Counted from the stretch's first letter, positions 1 to 15,527 are shown. The stretch is DNA of 62,831 bases from Candidatus Cloacimonadota bacterium (GCA_028706475.1 JAQWBI010000006.1:1-62831); one strand, 5' to 3'. Numbers and translations: made by a program. Notes: generated from the sequence alone by a model not told the origin.

Positions 1-2
1 AT

Positions 3-59
3 ATCGAAGAGATGGATAAATCCATATCTGCTCTAAAAGGGTATCGCAAAGCTGGATAA
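3..59 (+). CDS. C-terminal tail of an unidentified gene (partial)
   Basis: An open frame enters from the left edge and ends at TAA (57-59), giving an 18-residue tail that ends LKGYRKAG. The residues are charged and plausible as coding sequence, but the fragment is too short to name. It would be convergent with the tricorn gene, whose stop lies 67 bases further on. It could be a chance open frame. Confidence 0.3.
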   Translation: MEEMDKSISALKGYRKAG

Positions 60-126
60 TGACATACGAACTATTTCTCGCTAGCGACACTCCATTTTCC
101 AAGCACTTAGGTGTAGGAAAGATTAG

Positions 127-3100
127 TTATCTGGAGGCCAGATCGGGTTTATTTGAGAAATCAGGCTTAAGAGGTGGATTCTTCTTGATATCTTCCAGCA
201 CTACTTTGATGGCAGTATCCAATTGCGGATCTTTTCCTTGGGCGTAGTCCTGCGGCATGTTGTCCACTTCGATATCGGGGTCGGTACCATAGTTTTCCAC
301 GCCCCAACCCACATCTTTGAACCAGAAAGAGAATTCAGGTTGAGTAGTGATGGTGCCATCCACCAACCAGTTACGTGGCCAGAAGCCTATCACACCGCCC
401 CAAGTTCGCTTTCCAACCAGTTTTCCCAGCTTCATCAGTTTAAAGGCATGGGAAAAGATGTCGCCATCGCTCCCTGCTGCTTCGTTTGTAAGACACACCA
501 GTGATCCGGCCGGAGCTTCACTGGGGTATGGATCATAGCCAAACCAACGGGTGCAGTCGTAAGCGATGCGTTTGCGTGCCAGCTTTTCCAGCAGCAGAGG
601 TGAAACCGAGCCGCCACCGTTGTAGCGGACATCCACCACCAGTCCTTCAAAATCCAATTCACTCAAGAAATAGCGATGGAATTCCTTCAGTCCTTCTCGG
701 CCCATATCAGGAATGTGGATGTAACCGACTTTCCCTTTGCTCTTCTGGTGAACATATTCGCGATTTGCCTCCACCCAATCCCGATAGCGAAGGGCAGATT
801 CATCTGCTATAGGAGTTACTGTTACCAGCTTCTTGTTGCGTCCCCGAGCATCCGTAACCAACAGCTGAACCTTGGTACCGGCATAATTTACCAGACATCG
901 TTCAGGTGTTTGTTCTGCGCTGAGGTGAATGCCGTTGATCTCTTTTACGATGCTGCCTGCAGGAACGTTTATTCCCAGATCCATCAATGGCGAGCGGCTA
1001 TTGCTTTCCCAAAAATCCCCTTTGATGATGCGGTCTATCTTCCAGCGTTGATTCCTGGCATTAAAGCTCCAATCCACAGCTAATTTGCCCAATGGATATG
1101 ATGGGCCCGTACGGTAGTCTCCACCAAATTCGTAACAATGTGAAGTACCCAGTTCGCCCTGCATTTCCCACATCAGATCAGAGAATTCTCCCCTGCAACC
1201 CACTCGTTCTACCAAAGGATAATATAGTTTATACACTCGTTTCCAGTCGATATTGGACATCGTTTCGTTCCAGAAGTAGTACTTTTGCAAACGCCATCCT
1301 TCGCGGAACATCTGTTTCCATTCTTGCAGCGGTTCAATCTCTACTTTAAAGCGGTTCAGGTCTATCCATCCAGTCTCTCTGCCTGGTTTCATCTCCTTGG
1401 GCAGATCACTTTTGGGATCACGTTTGGTAGAGATGATGCGAACCTGTTTATTTGCCCGGATCAGGATCGCCGATCTGTCTATATTGAAGGTATAGGAGTG
1501 TACTCCGGCTAAAAAGAGTTGCTCTTCCATCTTCTCCAGATCATAACAGTAGATATCGACTTGAGTCTCTTGATTTTCGACACGAACCTTTGTATAGTCG
1601 TATTTGAAGTAGAAGATCTTGTTTGGAATGGCAGCCAGGCCTCCCAAATACATTGCTTCAACAGGTATCTCGACGATCCGTTCGCTGATGCCGTCAAAAT
1701 CGATCTCAACCGGTTCTACTTTGGGCTGTTTTTTATCCTTCTTTTTGTCGTCTTTCTGCTCCGGTTTAAGCTCCAGGGCTTTGGGATCAGGATTGAAAGG
1801 AGAGCGGGTTTCCTTTTTGAGTGTGATCAGATAGGGCTTTCTGTCTTTAATAAAGGAAAAGGAAAACTGCATGCTGTCGCTTACCGGCTCAAAAGTGCGG
1901 CTGGATACAAAATACAGATATTTCCCTTCCGGATCAAAGCAGGGATCAAGGTCAAACTTTACAGGATTGGTGATGGCGTGTGTTTCCCGCTTTTGTAAGT
2001 CGTAGATTTTTATTCTGCTTGTAAGCCGGTTTTCCTGGTTTGAATATGCAATCCAGCGACTATCCGGAGACCAGTCGTATCCCTCAATCAAACCGAATTT
2101 GTTTTGATCTATTTTGATCAATTCTTCTGTATCCAGATTCAAGACACACAGTTCATTTCGATGATTCGAGAAGGCGATCCATTTGCCGCAGGGAGAAGGA
2201 ACAAACTCGTAAGGTCTGCCAAAATCACCTTTGAACATTCTGGGCTTGGTTATGGAATCCACAGAACCATAATCCGCCCGGATCGGATACAGCTCAAAAT
2301 GCTCGATATCGCCTTCATCGGACACGGTAAGCATACCTTTATTATTCGGGAGAATGGTGCTGCAATAGTAATGTACGCCTTGCTTTTTGCCATATTGCTG
2401 GATACTGCCTTCCCAGGCTCCTCCGCAAAAGGCTTTACCACGGATGTCCATACAAACCGAACCGGCATCGGGACTGAGAGTGACGCTGTTCATGTACTTT
2501 CCCGGTTCTACAAACTTACGATAAACCTGAACTCTGGGACTACGATATTCGATTTTGATTTTCTTATACTTGTCGCTGGCAACATCCAATGAATAGAGGT
2601 CTCCGCCGGCTTGCCAGACGATGCTTTTACCGTCGGTTTTGGCATTGCGAGCGTAGTAATCTGTATGTGAACTATGTTTGCGGATGTCTTTGCCTTTTAG
2701 ATCTGCGGAATAGATATTGCCGATGCCTTCGTGGTCTGAGATGAAGTAGATTCTATCATTTATCCACATAGGGCAGCTGAGGTTGCTGTTCAGATCCAAA
2801 TACCGGCGAAACTTACCCTTACCATCAGGATCAATCAGAAAATACCCAGCAGTGCCTCCCCGATACCTTTTCCAGCGAGCGGGATCGGTGGTATTACGAC
2901 CCAATACCACACCTTTTGTGCCAAACGCGATACTGAGTGCAGGGCCATAGTTAAGTTTTACCGGTGGCATTCCATCCAGCCCCACTTCCCAAAGAAACAA
3001 CTCACGGATAGTAAATGATCCATAAGTGGTGGCATAAATAATCCTGTCACCTTTCCAGCAAAGCGGGATACAATTGCATCCCTGCCAGGTTAATCGTGTG

Positions 3101-3330
3101 GCTTGCCCACCCTCTGAGGGCATCACATAGATATCGATTACTCGATCTTCCATTCCCATATATGCAATCCATTTACCATCTGGCGAGAGTAATGGTTTAC
3201 GCATCGGACCCAGATTGGAGCTAAGTCTGTGTGCGGTACCACCTTTCAGGGATACAGTCCAAAGATCATCTTCGGAAAGAAAAACTACCTGTCCACCGTT
3301 AACTGTAGGCATCTGATAATAGCCTTGCAT
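127..3330 (-). CDS. Tricorn protease homologue
   Basis: A 1067-residue serine protease of the tricorn family (MEROPS S41), which trims peptides to di- and tripeptides, usually in the cytosol. The N-terminal half holds repeated beta-propeller blades (SPDGKWIAYM-like motifs). A lysine-rich linker lies near residues 540-565, a PDZ domain near 770-870, and the peptidase domain is C-terminal. The catalytic residues are in place: S730-H731 in GTSHCYE, S954-D955 in AAGSDGD, and E1012 in VENYGTDPD. The S954 to E1012 spacing of 58 equals that of Thermoplasma tricorn (S965 and E1023). An upstream in-frame ATG at 3369 exists, but the ATG at 3330 has GGAG six bases before it and is preferred. No signal peptide is seen. 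It stands alone, divergent from the next gene, and fits a peptide- or amino-acid-fermenting lifestyle. Confidence 0.93.
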   Translation of the reverse strand: MQGYYQMPTVNGGQVVFLSEDDLWTVSLKGGTAHRLSSNLGPMRKPLLSPDGKWIAYMGMEDRVIDIYVMPSEGGQATRLTWQGCNCIPLCWKGDRIIYATTYGSFTIRELFLWEVGLDGMPPVKLNYGPALSIAFGTKGVVLGRNTTDPARWKRYRGGTAGYFLIDPDGKGKFRRYLDLNSNLSCPMWINDRIYFISDHEGIGNIYSADLKGKDIRKHSSHTDYYARNAKTDGKSIVWQAGGDLYSLDVASDKYKKIKIEYRSPRVQVYRKFVEPGKYMNSVTLSPDAGSVCMDIRGKAFCGGAWEGSIQQYGKKQGVHYYCSTILPNNKGMLTVSDEGDIEHFELYPIRADYGSVDSITKPRMFKGDFGRPYEFVPSPCGKWIAFSNHRNELCVLNLDTEELIKIDQNKFGLIEGYDWSPDSRWIAYSNQENRLTSRIKIYDLQKRETHAITNPVKFDLDPCFDPEGKYLYFVSSRTFEPVSDSMQFSFSFIKDRKPYLITLKKETRSPFNPDPKALELKPEQKDDKKKDKKQPKVEPVEIDFDGISERIVEIPVEAMYLGGLAAIPNKIFYFKYDYTKVRVENQETQVDIYCYDLEKMEEQLFLAGVHSYTFNIDRSAILIRANKQVRIISTKRDPKSDLPKEMKPGRETGWIDLNRFKVEIEPLQEWKQMFREGWRLQKYYFWNETMSNIDWKRVYKLYYPLVERVGCRGEFSDLMWEMQGELGTSHCYEFGGDYRTGPSYPLGKLAVDWSFNARNQRWKIDRIIKGDFWESNSRSPLMDLGINVPAGSIVKEINGIHLSAEQTPERCLVNYAGTKVQLLVTDARGRNKKLVTVTPIADESALRYRDWVEANREYVHQKSKGKVGYIHIPDMGREGLKEFHRYFLSELDFEGLVVDVRYNGGGSVSPLLLEKLARKRIAYDCTRWFGYDPYPSEAPAGSLVCLTNEAAGSDGDIFSHAFKLMKLGKLVGKRTWGGVIGFWPRNWLVDGTITTQPEFSFWFKDVGWGVENYGTDPDIEVDNMPQDYAQGKDPQLDTAIKVVLEDIKKNPPLKPDFSNKPDLASR

Positions 3331-3671
3331 GATGTCTCCTTCGCAAATTTTAGTGAAGGTGATGCTCATTTTATTGTATTGATTAGGTCAAGCCATTATT
3401 TGCATAGATAAGTGGTATTGAGACTGCTTTGTGGACAAGCATCAACATAATAGATAGAACAATCTCAGGTTTTCAGTAAAAATACTCATACTAAAGGCTG
3501 GTTTGGGATGCAACATTCAAAACACTTGACTCATTCCTGTAGCCGCAATTATTCGGATTTGGGGATAATAATCCAGAGCGATGATGAGCCTGCTATATGC
3601 TATAGATATGCGAGATCGTTCTGCCTTACAGTCTCTGCGCAGTTGGCCAATATCCATATAAGGAATCAACA
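3331..3671. other. Divergent intergenic region
   Basis: About 340 bases between the divergently transcribed tricorn and nuclease genes. It must hold promoters for both. A TTGACT at 3526-3531 is the best -35-like hexamer facing right, but no convincing -10 sits at the right distance. No RNA gene, large repeat or conserved open frame is visible. Confidence 0.5.
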
Positions 3672-4520
3672 ATGCAATATGAAACTAACAAACCTCTGAT
3701 AATGATCAGGAAAGCTTCCGGTCAATTGGAAGCGTTTAACGTTGAGAAGCTAAAAGCATCACTCAAGAATGCCGGAGCAGCGGATGAAGAGATAACTTCA
3801 ATCGTGGATGACATCTCCCAATGGGTGTATGACGGCCTCAGCACAAAGCAGATATATGCCAGAGCATACAGCAATTTCAAGCGCTTGAGTAAAGCTGGGG
3901 CATCGCATTACAAGCTGAAAACAGCGATCATGGAAATGGGTCCCAGCGGCCATCCTTTCGAGGTTTTTATCGGAGAGGTATTCAAACACTGGGGATACAC
4001 AGTGAGAACCGCACTAGTAATGCAAGGAGCGTCTGTTACTCACGAAATGGATGTATTGGCATCCAAAGGCAATGAACTGATCCTGGTGGAATGCAAGTTT
4101 TCTGTAAAACAGGGAAACAGCGTGAGCGTTCAAGTGCCGCTCTATGTTCACTCACGTGTGGAGGACATCGTAGAAAAACTACGCGAAGAAAAGCCCTACA
4201 AGGATAGTAAGTTTGTAACCTGGATAGTTACGAACTCCAGGTTTACTCCGGATTCCGTCCAATACAGTAGATGCAAAGGCATCCAGCTTATGGGCTGGGA
4301 TCATCCCAAATCCAAAGCACTAAAGGATGTCATTGAGAATGAGAAGATATTTCCGATCACCGTCCTCAGTTCGCTAAGTAAAGCTGATAAGACTGCACTG
4401 TTGGCAGACGGTATCGTAACCTGCAAGCAAATCCGGGATAGCAGCGAGAGTATAAAGGGACTGAATCTGAGCCGACAGAAGCTGGATTCTTTGCAAAAGG
4501 AGCTGGAAGCGCTTACTTAA
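3672..4520 (+). CDS. ATP-cone domain fused to a PD-(D/E)XK (Mrr-like) nuclease
   Basis: A 282-residue protein with three parts. Residues about 11-94 match the ATP-cone fold known from ribonucleotide reductases and NrdR (start MIRKASGQLEAF, then T-x-Q-I-Y helix). Residues about 90-220 are a restriction-endonuclease-like domain with GPSGHPFE, then D127 in HEMDVL and E140-C-K142 in LVECKF, the D...ExK metal site. Residues about 228-262 look helix-hairpin-helix-like and may bind DNA. The start has AAGGA seven bases upstream. No methylase or specificity subunit is adjacent, so a classical restriction system is unlikely. A nucleotide-gated nuclease in repair, or a solitary defence gene, is possible. 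Function is inferred from domains only. Confidence 0.8.
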   Translation: MQYETNKPLIMIRKASGQLEAFNVEKLKASLKNAGAADEEITSIVDDISQWVYDGLSTKQIYARAYSNFKRLSKAGASHYKLKTAIMEMGPSGHPFEVFIGEVFKHWGYTVRTALVMQGASVTHEMDVLASKGNELILVECKFSVKQGNSVSVQVPLYVHSRVEDIVEKLREEKPYKDSKFVTWIVTNSRFTPDSVQYSRCKGIQLMGWDHPKSKALKDVIENEKIFPITVLSSLSKADKTALLADGIVTCKQIRDSSESIKGLNLSRQKLDSLQKELEALT

Positions 4521-4757
4521 ACCCAAAATGGAGTTCAATTGCGGGGTGGTAACTATGCAAGCCAAAGCCACATATTGACTTTATTAACAGAAGCAGATAG
4601 CAAAGGTGGTTGGAACTCTAGGATAATATTTGGGTAAACTGAAGTAGATTCTACCATATCTGAACGGTTGGATGGCTGTCATTTTGAAAAAGAACTTGAC
4701 GGATATTTGCTAGCAAGCTTGCGTGAAAAGAAAACTAAGTAATTATGGAGCATATAG

Positions 4758-5962
4758 ATGGCTACTACTCCCCGTGGAGAGAGATTGATCATTGCCCTAG
4801 TTGGCAAACGTAATGCGGGTAAATCCAGCCTGATCAACGCTCTGGTAGGACAGGAAATCGCAATAGTCTCGGAGGTTCCCGGCACTACTACTGATCCCGT
4901 TGACAAGCATTATGAATTGCTGCCCTTGGGCCCTGTTACTTTTTATGATACAGCCGGAGTGGACGATGAAGGCGACTTGGGCAAAAAACGCGTGGCTGCC
5001 ACCCGCAAGATCCTCTACCGGGCAGATATCGTGATCTTTGTAAGCGACGGAGCTCCATTCTCAGATAGTGAATTGCAGATGCTTGACCGAGTGCAGGAAA
5101 TGGAAATTCCACTGTTGATGACCTTCAATAAAGCCGATTTATACGATACAGACTCCCAAAACATAGAATACTGCAGCCTGCGGAACATTCCTTCTGTACA
5201 TGTAAGTGCAAAGGAGAAACGCGGCATTGATGAAGCCAAGAATCTATTAGTGCGTCTGGCACCCAAACATCTTAGCGAAAACCGTGTCCTGCTAGGGGAT
5301 ATCATTAAACCCAAAGCCAAAGTGGTATTGGTGTGCCCCATCGACAGCGCTGCACCCAAGGGTCGCCTTATCCTGCCGCAAGTTCAAGCTATCCGCGATA
5401 TCCTGGATCATGACGCACAAGCCATCGTAGTAAAAGATACTGAACTGAAAGACGCTCTGGCCATGATGAAAGAACCCCCGGATCTGGTGGTTACGGATTC
5501 ACAAGCCTTAGAGCAAGTAAACCGGGATACTCCTGAAGGGATAGAACTAACCACGTTTTCCATCCTTTTCGCTCGTTATAAAGGAGAGCTGGACATCCTG
5601 CTAAGCGGTACAAATCAGATAGATAATCTTCAGAATAGGGATAAAGTCCTGATTGCGGAGGCTTGCTCCCATCATGTGCAAAAGGACGATATTGGAAGAG
5701 TAAAACTACCGAGGTGGATATCCAACTATAGTAAGAAAGACATTACTTTCGATACTTATGCTGGGCACGACTTTCCCGATAATCTGGAAGACTATGCTTT
5801 ATGCATCCACTGCGGAGGTTGTATGATAAACGTTGCGGAAATGAATCGTAGAATAGTGGAATGCCATCGCCGGGGAGTACCTATTACAAATTATGGGCTA
5901 GCCATCTCCAAAGTTATGGGTAATTTCGACAGAGCTATAGCTCCACTGATGAGGGTGAAACA

Positions 5963-5966
<4 letters not shown>
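4758..5966 (+). CDS. hydF: [FeFe]-hydrogenase H-cluster maturation GTPase HydF
   Basis: A 402-residue HydF, the scaffold GTPase that receives the di-iron precursor from HydE/HydG and passes it to apo-hydrogenase. The GTPase domain is N-terminal: P-loop GKRNAGKS at 16-23, TTTDP switch I at 43-47, DTAG at 64-67, NKAD at 124-127. The C-terminal domain carries the iron-sulfur ligands: C303-x-H305 and H351-C352-x-x-C355, the family's CxH...HCxxC pattern. The start has GGAG seven bases upstream. It heads a run of genes that overlap by one to four bases. HydE, HydG and the hydrogenase itself are not in the window, so they must be encoded elsewhere. Its presence implies hydrogen metabolism. Confidence 0.96.
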
Positions 5967-10075
<4,109 letters not shown>

Positions 10076-10076
<1 letters not shown>

Positions 10077-11164
10077 TGCGAAAGCTTGACCGTTATATCC
10101 TGCGCGAGTTTCTTCGCACTTACTTTATTATCTTCTTCAGCTTTGCCGTAGTCTTTATCGTGATTGATGTGGTAGACAATCTCCCCCGGCTCTTAAAAGC
10201 AGGGGCTACTTTTGATCTCGCCATCACTTACTACCTGTTACGCTTGCCTTATCTGATTGTACTCACCTCCCCCGTAACTGTGCTTCTGGCCGGTTTGTTC
10301 ATGATGAATGGCCTGGCAAAGCATAATGAATCTGTAGCAATCCGCGCTGCAGGAATCAGCATCAAACGCTCCATGCTACCCTTATTCGGAGTAGGATTGC
10401 TGATCTCTATTGCCATTGCAGCCATGGGCGAGTATCTGTTGCCTTATGCTGAGACTCAGCGTAACGTGGTTTACAATGTAAAGATTAAGGGAGAGCAACC
10501 TGACGATCAGATGTTAAAAGCCCGGATTCACTATCGGGGAGACGACAACGACTTCTATTACTTTGGTTTCTTTGATGGTTACAAAAATACATTGAGAGTA
10601 ATCGACCTTACCAAAGTGGACTTTGATAACAATGAGATCACAGAGAAAGTGAGTGCATCCAGCGCTTTGTGGAATGGTGACAATTGGGAACTCATTGAAT
10701 GTGATATCAGGCGTTTCTCCGGGGGTAAGCAGGTGTATTCCAAGTATTACCCCAGTACCACGATGCCTATCCTGAATGTAGAACCACAGGATTTTATCCG
10801 CATCACAAAGAAGACTCTTTCGCTGGACTTTCTGGAGCTATGGGATTACATTGGCAGATTGCAGAAAATGGGCGAAGATGCCAGCCGGGAGATTGTGGAT
10901 CTTCACATGAAACTGGCATTCCCCCTCACAAATCTGATCGTGATCTTCTTCTTCATCCCAATTGCCACATCGAATGTGCGCAGCAAGGGACGCGGCTGGG
11001 TGTTTATGCTGGGATTGGTGGTATGTTTTGCCTATCTGATTGTGGTACAGGTAAGTCAGAGTCTGGGGTATAATGGGGTGATTCCGCCAGTCTGGGCTGC
11101 ATGGGCTCCAAATCTGTTTTTTTGCCTCTTGGGCTTCGTATTCCTGCATAAAGCCGAGATCTGA
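10076..11164 (+). CDS. lptG: LptF/LptG-family permease, second of pair
   Basis: A 362-residue partner of the preceding permease: N-terminal helices (TYFIIFFSFAVVFIVIDVV), a periplasmic beta-rich domain and C-terminal helices with the family pattern PLTNLIVIFFFIPIA. It forms the heterodimeric membrane part of LptB2FG; the ATPase LptB is not in the window. Start and previous stop share a base (TGATG), implying coupled translation. An outer membrane containing LPS or a related glycolipid follows from the pair. Confidence 0.88.
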
Positions 11165-12177
11165 TGAGCATAGCCCAAAACCGCGATATAGCTATAGCTT
11201 TCTCGAAGTATCAAAGGGCGCGAAACGCCGCGGGAATATGGCTGGACTATCGTCGCTCTTTGTTTCATAAGAGGGTGATCATCAATCACTTTCCGCCAGC
11301 ATTGATGATAGAGCCTACGAACATTTGTAATCTGCATTGCCCCCTCTGTCCCAGTGGTAACAACAGTCTGAAGCGTCCGCGGGGCATGTTGTCCATCCAA
11401 AGCTTCCGCACCATAGTAGATGAGGTTTATCGTAAAGTGGGAATGCTGATTATGTGGAATCAAGGCGAGCCTTTCTTGAATCCGGATTGCATCTCAATGT
11501 TGCGCTACGCCTCTTCCAAAGAGCTATATACTATGATATCCACCAATGCCAGCCTGAATCTGGATGCCAAAGCGATTGTTCAAAGCGGACTCAACAAGAT
11601 TATCATCTCAATGGACGGCATCACCGAGACCACATACAATCAATACCGGGTAAACGGCAATTACAATCTGGTGTTGGAAAACATGAAAGCCTTGGTAAAA
11701 GCAAAGCGGGATTTGCATTATGGAAACCCTCAATTAATCTGGCAATTCATCGTAATGAAGCAAAACGAACATGAGATCGCACAGGTAAAACAAATGGCAA
11801 AGGAAGTCGGAGTAGATAAGCTGGAGTTTAAATCTGTGCAGATTTACACTGAGGATGATCTTGTCTTTTTGCCATCCGATCATCGTATGAGCAGATACAT
11901 AGCCGAAGGAAAGCACTTTGAGCTGAAAACCAGGTTATTGAACCGTTGCCGCAGACTTTGGACCCAGCCCGTGATCAACTGGGATGGAGAACTATGCATT
12001 TGTTGCTATGATAAAGACTTACAGTTCAATATCGGGATTGTATCTGAGCATAGCTTCAAAAGCCTGTGGCAAGGTAGCGCCATGAACGAAATACGCGGAC
12101 AGATCCTGCAGGATCGCAGCAAGTATGAGATCTGCAGAAATTGCGGGGAGGGAATCGTTCAAAAGCTGCAGGTGTAA
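11164..12177 (+). CDS. Radical SAM protein with SPASM-type C-terminal domain
   Basis: A 337-residue radical SAM enzyme. The [4Fe-4S] motif is C55-x3-C59-x2-C62 in ICNLHCPLC, with the GE motif later in NQGEPF. The C-terminal third has further cysteines (GELCICCYDKD and YEICRNCGEG), typical of a SPASM/twitch domain binding auxiliary clusters. Substrate is unknown. SPASM proteins modify peptides or proteins, or act on sugars and lipids, and its place behind lptFG leaves an envelope role possible. It shares a base with the lptG stop (TGATG) and is the last gene of the operon. Confidence 0.85.
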   Translation: MSIAQNRDIAIAFSKYQRARNAAGIWLDYRRSLFHKRVIINHFPPALMIEPTNICNLHCPLCPSGNNSLKRPRGMLSIQSFRTIVDEVYRKVGMLIMWNQGEPFLNPDCISMLRYASSKELYTMISTNASLNLDAKAIVQSGLNKIIISMDGITETTYNQYRVNGNYNLVLENMKALVKAKRDLHYGNPQLIWQFIVMKQNEHEIAQVKQMAKEVGVDKLEFKSVQIYTEDDLVFLPSDHRMSRYIAEGKHFELKTRLLNRCRRLWTQPVINWDGELCICCYDKDLQFNIGIVSEHSFKSLWQGSAMNEIRGQILQDRSKYEICRNCGEGIVQKLQV

Positions 12178-12268
12178 AGATGCCAGCAGGCACCACCATG
12201 CTCTGTTACCAGCCATTCTGCCAAGTCCTTGATAATACGCTGTCATACTGCAACCAATACTAAAATAA

Positions 12269-12299
12269 TTGACATAATAGCCCAATCCGTTTTTATGAC
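12269..12299 (+). promoter_or_regulatory. Candidate sigma-70-type promoter for secA-topA
   Basis: A perfect TTGACA at 12269-12274 is followed, 19 bases on, by TATGAC at 12294-12299 (four of six consensus positions). It lies about 65 bases before the secA start in an otherwise featureless gap. The spacing is slightly long, so this is a suggestion only. Confidence 0.4.
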
Positions 12300-12365
12300 T
12301 GTCAGGGTAAATTGAAGTTCGGATATCCACCCTGTTTTCGTACGGACTATCATAAAGGAAGAACC

Positions 12366-15300
12366 ATGCTCGAAAAGATTCTTAGGAAAATATTCGGAGA
12401 TAAATCCAGTCTGGACCTCAAGCGCTACGAACCGCTTGTGGCAGAGATAAATGATATCTACAAAGGCTTGTCACAATACGAAGACGAGCAATTGATTGAT
12501 CGCGTTACTGAGATCAAGACCGAGATCCAAGATAAATTAGCTCCCGCCCGCCGCGAATTGGAGGCCTTACGTGAAGCGTTCAGAGAGGCCACAGAAGATT
12601 CGGAACGCAACAATATCGACAATCAGATAGACAGCCAGCAGAAGAAACTGAAAGAACTGAATAAGGCAACTCTGGACGAATACCTGCCTGAAGTCTTTGC
12701 CATCGTGAAGGATACATGTCGCAGAATGGTAGGCAAGGAATTCATGGTGAAAGGCAATCCCGTCCGCTGGAACATGGTACCTTTTGATGTGCAATTAATC
12801 GGGGGTATGGTGTTGCACGACGGCAAGATAGCAGAGATGGCCACTGGTGAAGGAAAGACCCTAGTAGCCACGCTTCCCTTGTTTTTGAACGCCCTGCTTG
12901 GACGCGGAGCTCACCTGGTAACCGTAAACGACTATCTGGCCAGCCGTGATGCGGAATGGATGAGTCCCATCTTCAACTTCCATGGCCTCACTGTGGGTTG
13001 CATCACCACCGGTATGGATCACGAATCCCGCCGCGAAGCCTATGCTGCTGATGTTACTTATGGTATGAATAGTGAATTTGGCTTCGACTATCTTCGGGAC
13101 AATATGGCGGTTAGCCCCAATCAATTGGTACAGAGAGATTTCTATTTTGCCATAGTTGACGAAGTGGACAGCATCCTGATTGACGAAGCCAGAACTCCGC
13201 TGATCATTAGCGGACCCATTGCTCAAGATAAGAATTTTTATCATGAACTGAGACCCGGCATTTCCGCCGTAGTCCAAGCCCAAAATACCTTGATAAACCG
13301 CTTCCTCAGCGAGATTAGAGAAGACCTGAAAGAGGACAATCCCAATGCTTCAGACAGTCGACTGGCACGTAACCTCTTGCTGGTAAAGCGTGGCGCTCCA
13401 AAGAACAAGGCATTTCAGAAGCTGATGCAGGATGCATCGCTGAAGCGCCTGGTTCAAGACACTGAAGGCATCTACCTGCGCGACAAAAAGATGACTGAAC
13501 TGGATGATTTGCTTTTCTTCATAGTTGAAGAGCGCCAGAACAGCGTTGACCTTTGCGAAAAGGGGCGGGATATGCTTAGCCGCAAAGACCCCGATTTGTT
13601 TGTCGTCCGCACACTTGACGATATTCTGGGTGAGATTGATGCCAAAGAGGGTATCCCGGAAGAGGTCAAAGCACGTGAACGTGAGATTGCCACCGGCCAC
13701 TTCATGGATAAGAGCGAAATGCTGCACAACATCAACCAACTACTAAAAGCCTTTACTTTGTTTGATAACAATCAGGAATACGTGGTAATCGACAACAAGG
13801 TGATTATCGTGGATGAGTTCACAGGACGCCAGATGCCCGGGCGCCGTTTTTCTGACGGTCTGCATCAAGCTTTGGAAGCCAAAGAAAACGTTGCCATCGA
13901 AGCCGGAACGCAGACCTTTGCCACCATTACGCTGCAAAACTACTTCCGCATGTTTGAAAAGCTCGCCGGTATGACTGGAACGGCCGTTACGGAAGAAGCC
14001 GAGTTTATGGAGATATACAAGCTTCCGGTTGTTGCTATTCCCACCAACGTCCCCGTCACACGCATTGATCACGACGACGACATCTATCTCACCAAAAACG
14101 AGAAATACCAGGCTATTATCGATGAGATAATTTACTGGCACAAGCAGAAAAAACCCGTATTGGTCGGTACAGTTAGCGTGGAAGTATCCGAAATACTCTC
14201 CCGCCTCCTGCGCCGTCACGGAATTGCCCACAACGTGCTAAACGCCAGGCAACATCAGAGGGAAGCGGAAATCATCACCATGGCAGGTTCTCCCGGTGCC
14301 GTTACCATCGCCACAAATATGGCTGGCCGCGGAACTGACATCAAGCTGGGAGAAAGTGTAGTAAGCCAGAGTGTGGAGAGCTACCGAGACCTCACCAAAT
14401 CACGCACGAAAGAACATCCTTATGGATTGCCTTTGGACGGTCTTCATGTGATAGGCAGTGAACGCCATGAAAGCCGCAGAATTGACCGCCAGCTTCGCGG
14501 TCGTGCCGGGCGCCAGGGGGATCCGGGAACATCCAGATTCTATCTCTCTCTGGAAGATGACTTGATGCGTCTCTTTGGCAGTGACCGCATGGCTCCATTG
14601 ATGCAGAGAATTGGACTAAAACAAGGTGAAGCCATCCGGCATCCTATGATGACCAAAGCTGTGGAAAAAGCTCAGACCCGAGTGGAAGAGCACAACTTTG
14701 AGATCCGCAAAAACCTGATCAAATACGACGAAGTGATGAATCAGCAACGCGAGGTAATATACAGCTATCGGCGTAGCGTATTGAAGGGCTACAATCTCAA
14801 AGGCGAGATCCAGGAAATGATCCATGAAACCATCGACCGCGTAGTAAATGACGTCTGCGCTGCCTCCCAGTACCCCGAGGAATGGGAATTGGGAAGGATT
14901 TGCAGCTATTTCAAGGTATTGAACATCAGCTTTCGGGTAGAAGACCTGGATAGCGATCACCTGAATCAGGAACTGCTGCTGAACACACTCTACGATATTG
15001 CCGATGAAGCTTATGAACGCAGAGAAAGGCAATTTGGCGAAGAGATTATGCGTGATATCGAACGCCGATCGCTCCTGGAAGTAGTGGACAGCGAATGGCG
15101 CGATCATCTGCACGAAATGGATCTTCTAAAGGAAGGTGTATATCTGAGATCATACGCCAATAAAGACCCCCTGATAGAGTACAAAAAGGAGAGTTTCGCT
15201 CTCTTTGAAGGGCTCATCTCCCGCATCCAGGAAAACGTTACCAAACGCGTTTACACCACCTATCTCCTCACCCGGGAGCAGATGATGGATATGCAGGATA

Positions 15301-15527
15301 TGCTGAAGGGCGCAAATATGACGCATGAAGCAGTGAATAGTTTTATTAACAACCGGGAACAAGATTACACCAGCTCTGCTACCCCTCCTCCGGAATTTGG
15401 CGGAACAGAAATGAAGATCCGTCCGGTTCAGGTAGCACCCAAAATTGGGCGTAATGATCCCTGTCCCTGTGGAAGCGGTAAGAAATACAAAAAATGCTGT
15501 GGCATCCACGAGCAAGAGGATAACTAA
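12366..15527 (+). CDS. secA: Preprotein translocase motor ATPase SecA
   Basis: A 1053-residue SecA, which drives proteins through SecYEG. Walker A is TGEGKT with K164; [14 protein letters not shown] is the DEAD-type Walker B region; [10 protein letters not shown] is the motif VI arginine-finger region. The C terminus is a SEC-C zinc tail, [13 protein letters not shown]. It is about 150 residues longer than E. coli SecA because of an N-terminal charged coiled-coil insertion (about residues 60-105) and an insertion after the DEAD motif (about residues 295-370), similar to those in Bacteroidetes-type SecA. An in-frame ATG at 12312 is rejected because the ATG at 12366 has AGGAAG upstream and gives the standard N terminus [11 protein letters not shown]. 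The topA ATG follows the stop directly. Confidence 0.97.
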   Translation: MLEKILRKIFGDKSSLDLKRYEPLVAEINDIYKGLSQYEDEQLIDRVTEIKTEIQDKLAPARRELEALREAFREATEDSERNNIDNQIDSQQKKLKELNKATLDEYLPEVFAIVKDTCRRMVGKEFMVKGNPVRWNMVPFDVQLIGGMVLHDGKIAEMATGEGKTLVATLPLFLNALLGRGAHLVTVNDYLASRDAEWMSPIFNFHGLTVGCITTGMDHESRREAYAADVTYGMNSEFGFDYLRDNMAVSPNQLVQRDFYFAIVDEVDSILIDEARTPLIISGPIAQDKNFYHELRPGISAVVQAQNTLINRFLSEIREDLKEDNPNASDSRLARNLLLVKRGAPKNKAFQKLMQDASLKRLVQDTEGIYLRDKKMTELDDLLFFIVEERQNSVDLCEKGRDMLSRKDPDLFVVRTLDDILGEIDAKEGIPEEVKAREREIATGHFMDKSEMLHNINQLLKAFTLFDNNQEYVVIDNKVIIVDEFTGRQMPGRRFSDGLHQALEAKENVAIEAGTQTFATITLQNYFRMFEKLAGMTGTAVTEEAEFMEIYKLPVVAIPTNVPVTRIDHDDDIYLTKNEKYQAIIDEIIYWHKQKKPVLVGTVSVEVSEILSRLLRRHGIAHNVLNARQHQREAEIITMAGSPGAVTIATNMAGRGTDIKLGESVVSQSVESYRDLTKSRTKEHPYGLPLDGLHVIGSERHESRRIDRQLRGRAGRQGDPGTSRFYLSLEDDLMRLFGSDRMAPLMQRIGLKQGEAIRHPMMTKAVEKAQTRVEEHNFEIRKNLIKYDEVMNQQREVIYSYRRSVLKGYNLKGEIQEMIHETIDRVVNDVCAASQYPEEWELGRICSYFKVLNISFRVEDLDSDHLNQELLLNTLYDIADEAYERRERQFGEEIMRDIERRSLLEVVDSEWRDHLHEMDLLKEGVYLRSYANKDPLIEYKKESFALFEGLISRIQENVTKRVYTTYLLTREQMMDMQDMLKGANMTHEAVNSFINNREQDYTSSATPPPEFGGTEMKIRPVQVAPKIGRNDPCPCGSGKKYKKCCGIHEQEDN

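Noticed and set aside
4640-4742. Short open frame ending LDGYLLASLREKKTK before hydF
   Set aside because: No ATG or ribosome site and too short to judge; it may be a gene fragment, but the evidence is insufficient.
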